This document shows positions 42,100-45,105 of a stretch of DNA of 45,105 nt, piece after piece. The stretch spans positions 1 through 45,105 of the forward strand of contig NZ_JAUYOJ010000159.1 of the NCBI RefSeq assembly GCF_030697925.1, written 5' to 3'. Positions within the stretch are counted from its first letter, which is position 1. Every line of letters begins with the position of its first letter. Below the pieces are notes generated by a model. The model was not told the DNA's origin. It saw only the letters and a list, made by a program, of their open reading frames with translations, and did no database searches. This DNA comes from Phenylobacterium sp. Its GTDB lineage: Bacteria > Pseudomonadota > Alphaproteobacteria > Caulobacterales > Caulobacteraceae. Made by a program: the position numbers and the translations under genes.

Positions 42100-43368
42100 A
42101 TGACCCGCCCGATTCCGCGCCCGTTCGGGCGAAACTATGCCTTCGTCGCCGCCGGCGCCGTGTTCATCGCCCTCATGGCCGCCGCTGGCCTGCGGGCCGC
42201 GCCCGGCGTGCTGATGCTGCCGCTGGAGCGCGCCTTCGGCTGGGACCGCGGCACGGTGTCGGCCGCCGCGGCGGTGGGCATCTTCCTCTACGGCCTGACC
42301 GGCCCCTTCGCCGCGGCCCTGATGCAGTCGTTCGGGATCCGGCGCACGGTGGCCCTGGCCTTGCTGCTGATGGCGGTCTCGACCGGCCTCTCGTCCCTGA
42401 TGACCGAGCCCTGGCAGTATGTGGCGACCTGGGGTGTGATGGCGGGCCTGGGTTCCGGGGCGGTGGCCATGGTGCTGGGAGCCACGGTGGTGAACCGCTG
42501 GTTCGTGGCGCGGCGCGGGCTGATGATGGGCCTGCTGACGGCGTCCACGGCGACCGGCTCGCTGATCTTCCTGCCGGGCATGGCGATGGTGGCCGAGCAG
42601 GGCGGCTGGCGGCCGGTGGTGCTGATCATCGCCGGGGTCATGGCGCTGCTGGCGCCTGTCGTCTGGCTTCTCCTGCCCGAGAGCCCGCAGGCGATCGGCC
42701 AGAAGCCCTACGGCGCCTCCGACGACTATGTCCCCATCCCGCCGCCTGCGGCGGGTGGAGCCCTGGCCGTGGCCTTCGGCGCCCTGTTCCGCGCGGCGCG
42801 GACCCGGACCTTCTGGCTGCTGTTCGCCGGCTTCTTCGTCTGTGGCCTGACCACCAACGGCCTGGTGGGCGTCCACATGATCGCCATGTGCGCCGACCAG
42901 GGCCTGCCGGAAACCCGAGCGGCGACCCTGCTGGCCCTGATGGGGCTGTTCGACCTAGTGGGCACGACCCTCTCGGGCTGGCTCACCGACCGCTATGACC
43001 CGCGCAAGCTGCTGTTCGTCTATTACGGCCTGCGCGGGCTCTCCCTGATGGTCCTGCCCTATACGGATTTCTCCATCGTCGCCCTCGGGATCTTCGCGGT
43101 GTTCTACGGCCTGGACTGGATCGCCACCGTGCCGCCCACCGTGCGCCTGGCCACCGAGGCGTTCGGCGATCGGGACGGGCCCATCGTGTTCGGCTGGATC
43201 GCCGCTGGGCACCAGGCGGGCGCGGCCACAGCGGCGGTGATGGCGGGGGTGCTGCGCGCGTCGCAGGGCCGCTATCTGGAAGCCTTCGTCCTGGCCGGCG
43301 TCGCGGCCCTAGTGGCGGCGGTCGCCTCGATCATGATCCGCCGGCAGGTGAAGCCGGCGCTCGCCTAG
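42100..43368 (+). CDS. Major facilitator superfamily transporter
   Basis: The 422-residue protein has twelve membrane spans of the MFS. The cytoplasmic loop 2-3 motif is degenerate; helices such as GPFAAALMQSFGIRRTVALALLLMAVSTGL and WFVARRGLMMGLLTASTATGSLIFLPGMAM are typical of the monocarboxylate/oxalate:formate-type MFS (GWLTDRYDPRKLL is the later G-x-x-x-D-R motif). It probably takes up or exports an organic acid or drug. It follows the regulator gene by 77 bases on the same strand. The stop shares CTAG with the convergent LysE gene. Confidence 0.92.
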   Translation: MTRPIPRPFGRNYAFVAAGAVFIALMAAAGLRAAPGVLMLPLERAFGWDRGTVSAAAAVGIFLYGLTGPFAAALMQSFGIRRTVALALLLMAVSTGLSSLMTEPWQYVATWGVMAGLGSGAVAMVLGATVVNRWFVARRGLMMGLLTASTATGSLIFLPGMAMVAEQGGWRPVVLIIAGVMALLAPVVWLLLPESPQAIGQKPYGASDDYVPIPPPAAGGALAVAFGALFRAARTRTFWLLFAGFFVCGLTTNGLVGVHMIAMCADQGLPETRAATLLALMGLFDLVGTTLSGWLTDRYDPRKLLFVYYGLRGLSLMVLPYTDFSIVALGIFAVFYGLDWIATVPPTVRLATEAFGDRDGPIVFGWIAAGHQAGAATAAVMAGVLRASQGRYLEAFVLAGVAALVAAVASIMIRRQVKPALA

Positions 43369-43997
43369 CGGCGCGAGTCGAGCGCCATCCGCACGGCCAG
43401 GGCGCCCAGCACCGTGCCCATCAGCCAGCGCTGGACCATGGCCCAGGTCGGCCGGGTGGCCAGGAACGTGGCCACCGAGCCGGCGGCCAGGATCATCACG
43501 CTGTTGCAGGCGACGCTGGCGGCGATCTGGGTGGCGCCCAGGATCATGCCCTGGGCCAGGATGTCGCCGCGCTCCGGATGCATGAATTGCGGCAGCAGGG
43601 ACAGGTAGAGCACCGCGGCCTTGGGGTTCAGCAGGTTGGTGAACAGGCCCATGGCGAAGAGCCGGGCGTCGCCGTGCGGCTCCAGCTCGCGCACCGCAAA
43701 GGGGGAGGCGGCGCCGGGCTTCAGCGCTTGCCAGGCCAGCCACGCCAGGTAACAGGCGCCGGTGATCCGCAGGACGTCGTAGGCGATCGGCACGGCCATG
43801 ACGATCGCGGTCAGGCCGATCACCGCCGAGACCATGTAGAAGATGAAGCCCGCCGCCACCCCGGCCAGGGACATGAATCCCGCGCGGCGACCCTGGCTGA
43901 TGGAGCGCGAGATCAGGTAGATCATGTTGGGGCCGGGCGTCATGGCCATGCCCAGCGCGATCAGTCCGAAAGCGATCCAGTCCGTCCAGGCGACCAT
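43365..43997 (-). CDS. LysE/RhtB family amino-acid exporter
   Basis: The 210-residue protein is a LysE-superfamily exporter with about six membrane spans. The N-terminal MAMTPGPNMIYLISRSISQGRRAGFMSLAGVAAG is the family signature, and LFTNLLNPKAAVLYLSLLPQF the second. It exports an amino acid or derivative. GAGGAG precedes the ATG at 43995-43997. It overlaps the MFS stop by four bases (CTAG). Confidence 0.94.
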   Translation of the reverse strand: MVAWTDWIAFGLIALGMAMTPGPNMIYLISRSISQGRRAGFMSLAGVAAGFIFYMVSAVIGLTAIVMAVPIAYDVLRITGACYLAWLAWQALKPGAASPFAVRELEPHGDARLFAMGLFTNLLNPKAAVLYLSLLPQFMHPERGDILAQGMILGATQIAASVACNSVMILAAGSVATFLATRPTWAMVQRWLMGTVLGALAVRMALDSRR

Positions 43998-44046
43998 GCG
44001 TCGGCTCCTCTGCTTGGAGCCCGGCTATAGCGGCAGCCTCTGAGTC

Positions 44047-44070
44047 CCGCGCGCCAGAAATCCCGCGCGG
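44047..44070. terminator. 7-bp GC hairpin
   Basis: CCGCGCG (44047-44053) pairs with CGCGCGG (44064-44070) around a ten-base loop. It lies 16 bases past the stop of the minus-strand cyclophilin gene and upstream of the LysE gene. No T-run. Confidence 0.35.
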
Positions 44071-44086
44071 ATCGTTAGGCGGCCTC

Positions 44087-44884
44087 TCAACGGGCGGGAA
44101 TCTCGATGTCGCAGACGGTGAAGTCGGCGCCCTTGGCGGCGCGGACCTTGTCGACCAGGGCCTTGAAGGCCGGCCCTCGCTCGTCCAGCACCTCGACCCT
44201 GGGCCGTTCGGCGGCCGGGATGTCTGCGGCGACGCGGAGCTTGATCATCCGGTCGGGCTTGGCTGGCGGCTCGCCGACCGCCATGGCGCGGATCACCTCG
44301 AGGCCCTTCACCGCCCGCCCCCAGACCGTGTAGTCGCCGTCCAGCCGGCGGCTGGCTTCGCGCATGAAGAAGATCTCGCTGTTGGCGGTGGTGATGGCCT
44401 CCTGCCGCCCCATGCCGGCGACGCCGGGGCAGTAGGCGCCGCTCGCGCGGCGGCCCAGCGGGTTGGTGTCCAGCAGGTCCTGGGCGCCGATGAATGGCGT
44501 CGATCCGACGAAGCCCTCCACCGCGTCGCTGGTGTTGCGGACGATGACATGGGGCTGGTCGGGCTTCAGGCGGAAGGTGAACTCCGGCGCCAGGTCGGGG
44601 TGCTTGGAGACCCCGCCGTCCTCGTTGTTCGGGTTGCCGGTCTGGTCGACGAAGTTCTCGATGACCCGGTGGAACAGCAGGCCGTCATAGACCCCCTCTC
44701 GGGCTAGCAGCTTGATCCGCTCCACCGCCCTGGGCGCCAGGTCGGGTCGCATTTCCACGAGGATCGTTCCATTGGAGGTCTCGATGACCAGGGTCTGCTC
44801 GGGGTCCAGGGCCCGCCAGTCGGCGGCCTGGGCGGGCGCCGAAATCGACAGGGCGGCCATGCAGAAAGTGAATAGACGGAGCAT
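44087..44884 (-). CDS. Periplasmic cyclophilin-type peptidyl-prolyl isomerase
   Basis: The 265-residue protein has a signal peptide (MLRLFTFCMAALSISAPAQA) and a cyclophilin domain: VIETSNGTILVEMRPDLAPRAVERI, GVYDGLLFHRVIENFVDQTG (the FHRV and catalytic Arg), IFFMREASRRLDGDYTVWGRAVKGLEVI. A long insertion and a C-terminal tail of about 40 residues with VEVLDERGPAFKALVDKVRA make it longer than PpiA. It folds prolyl-containing proteins in the periplasm. The ATG at 44884 begins the signal peptide; a TTG at 44902 in frame is less likely. The leader lacks a strong ribosome site. Confidence 0.93.
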   Translation of the reverse strand: MLRLFTFCMAALSISAPAQAADWRALDPEQTLVIETSNGTILVEMRPDLAPRAVERIKLLAREGVYDGLLFHRVIENFVDQTGNPNNEDGGVSKHPDLAPEFTFRLKPDQPHVIVRNTSDAVEGFVGSTPFIGAQDLLDTNPLGRRASGAYCPGVAGMGRQEAITTANSEIFFMREASRRLDGDYTVWGRAVKGLEVIRAMAVGEPPAKPDRMIKLRVAADIPAAERPRVEVLDERGPAFKALVDKVRAAKGADFTVCDIEIPAR

Positions 44885-45008
44885 GTTTTCGACTATCGAC
44901 AAACCGTCGCCTTTCGCAACGGGCCGAGCTTACTAACTTGTAATGCATGCTACCTTGCACTGACCACTACCGTGCGATACACGTTAGCTCGAAGTGGAGG
45001 TGCGCGTC

Positions 45009-45105
45009 GTGGCGGAAGCCGTTCAAGTCCAGCTGAAGAAGGGGGTGCTCGAGCTCTGCGTGCTCGCGCTGCTCTCCCGACAGGACAGCTACGCCTATGA
45101 GATCG
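45009..45105 (+). CDS. PadR family transcriptional regulator, N-terminal part
   Basis: The window ends inside this gene. The 32 codons seen start at a GTG (45009) with GGAGG eight bases upstream and read MAEAVQVQLKKGVLELCVLALLSRQDSYAYEI. The KKGVLELCVLALL and DSYAYEI segments are the start of a PadR winged helix. PadR proteins repress stress and export genes, often next to their own promoter. The 124-base divergent gap carries AT-rich sequence (TTGTAATGCATGCTACCTTGCA around 44939-44959) where an operator would be expected. Confidence 0.85.
   Translation, partial: MAEAVQVQLKKGVLELCVLALLSRQDSYAYEI

Overview
The window is high-GC, gene-dense, single-chromosome-type DNA. Protein content (TonB receptor of an alphaproteobacterial type, UrcA-like secreted protein, Caulobacter-style LexA boxes of the form GTTC-N7-GTTC, probable leaderless transcription, many non-ATG starts) points to an alphaproteobacterium of the Caulobacterales, probably Caulobacter or Phenylobacterium. 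The genus is an inference from remembered families, not from a search. I see no rRNA, tRNA, CRISPR array, transposase or integrase.

Layout. 1-460: left edge with a SUKH-like C-terminal fragment and a 68-codon gene behind a promoter that carries a LexA box. 557-2753: aldehyde dehydrogenase plus alpha/beta hydrolase (minus). 2906-4194: small membrane protein and acyl-CoA thioesterase (plus). 4191-5824: nucleotidyltransferase-like protein coupled to a secreted esterase (minus). 5943-9049: small secreted proteins, aldo/keto reductase, arylamine N-acetyltransferase. 9050-10661: a subtilase with a separate propeptide-inhibitor-like gene. 10919-12133: luciferase-like flavin oxidoreductase. 12323-17564: rlmJ, an Ala/Pro/Glu-rich membrane protein, a sugar-phosphate transferase, an AsmA protein, cytochrome c' and cytochrome b561. 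17561-19947: small protein, an endonuclease-III-like gene under a second LexA box, and a divergent FMN alpha-hydroxyacid dehydrogenase. 20088-26196: gltB-gltD, glutamate synthase. 26262-28720: secreted amidohydrolase and M19 dipeptidase-like protein, bracketed by two copies of the gltD 3' end. 28833-32662: HAD phosphatase, nucleotidyltransferase-kinase fusion, second nucleotidyltransferase and an opposing glycosyltransferase, which together look like a surface-polymer decoration cassette. 32667-34335: PiT phosphate transporter and its DUF47 partner. 34393-36168: large polytopic membrane protein. 36273-43368: YtcJ-type amidohydrolase, TonB receptor, ToxR-like membrane regulator with a beta-propeller, and MFS transporter. 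43365-45105: LysE exporter, cyclophilin, and the start of a PadR regulator.

The points most worth attention are: (1) two canonical LexA boxes, one driving an uncharacterised 68-residue protein and one sitting exactly inside the -35/-10 spacer of a probably leaderless endonuclease-III-like gene; (2) a 42-bp duplication of the gltD 3' end (37/42 identical) that flanks a two-gene insert; (3) the HAD / nucleotidyltransferase-kinase / nucleotidyltransferase cassette with 4-nt overlaps; (4) a standalone I9-like inhibitor beside a signal-less subtilase; (5) a dipeptidase homologue that has lost part of its metal site.

Compaction is extreme. All six convergent gene pairs overlap at their 3' ends, five of them by exactly 4 nt with both stops in one CTAG or CTAA, and five tandem pairs are linked by 4-nt ATGA start/stop overlaps.
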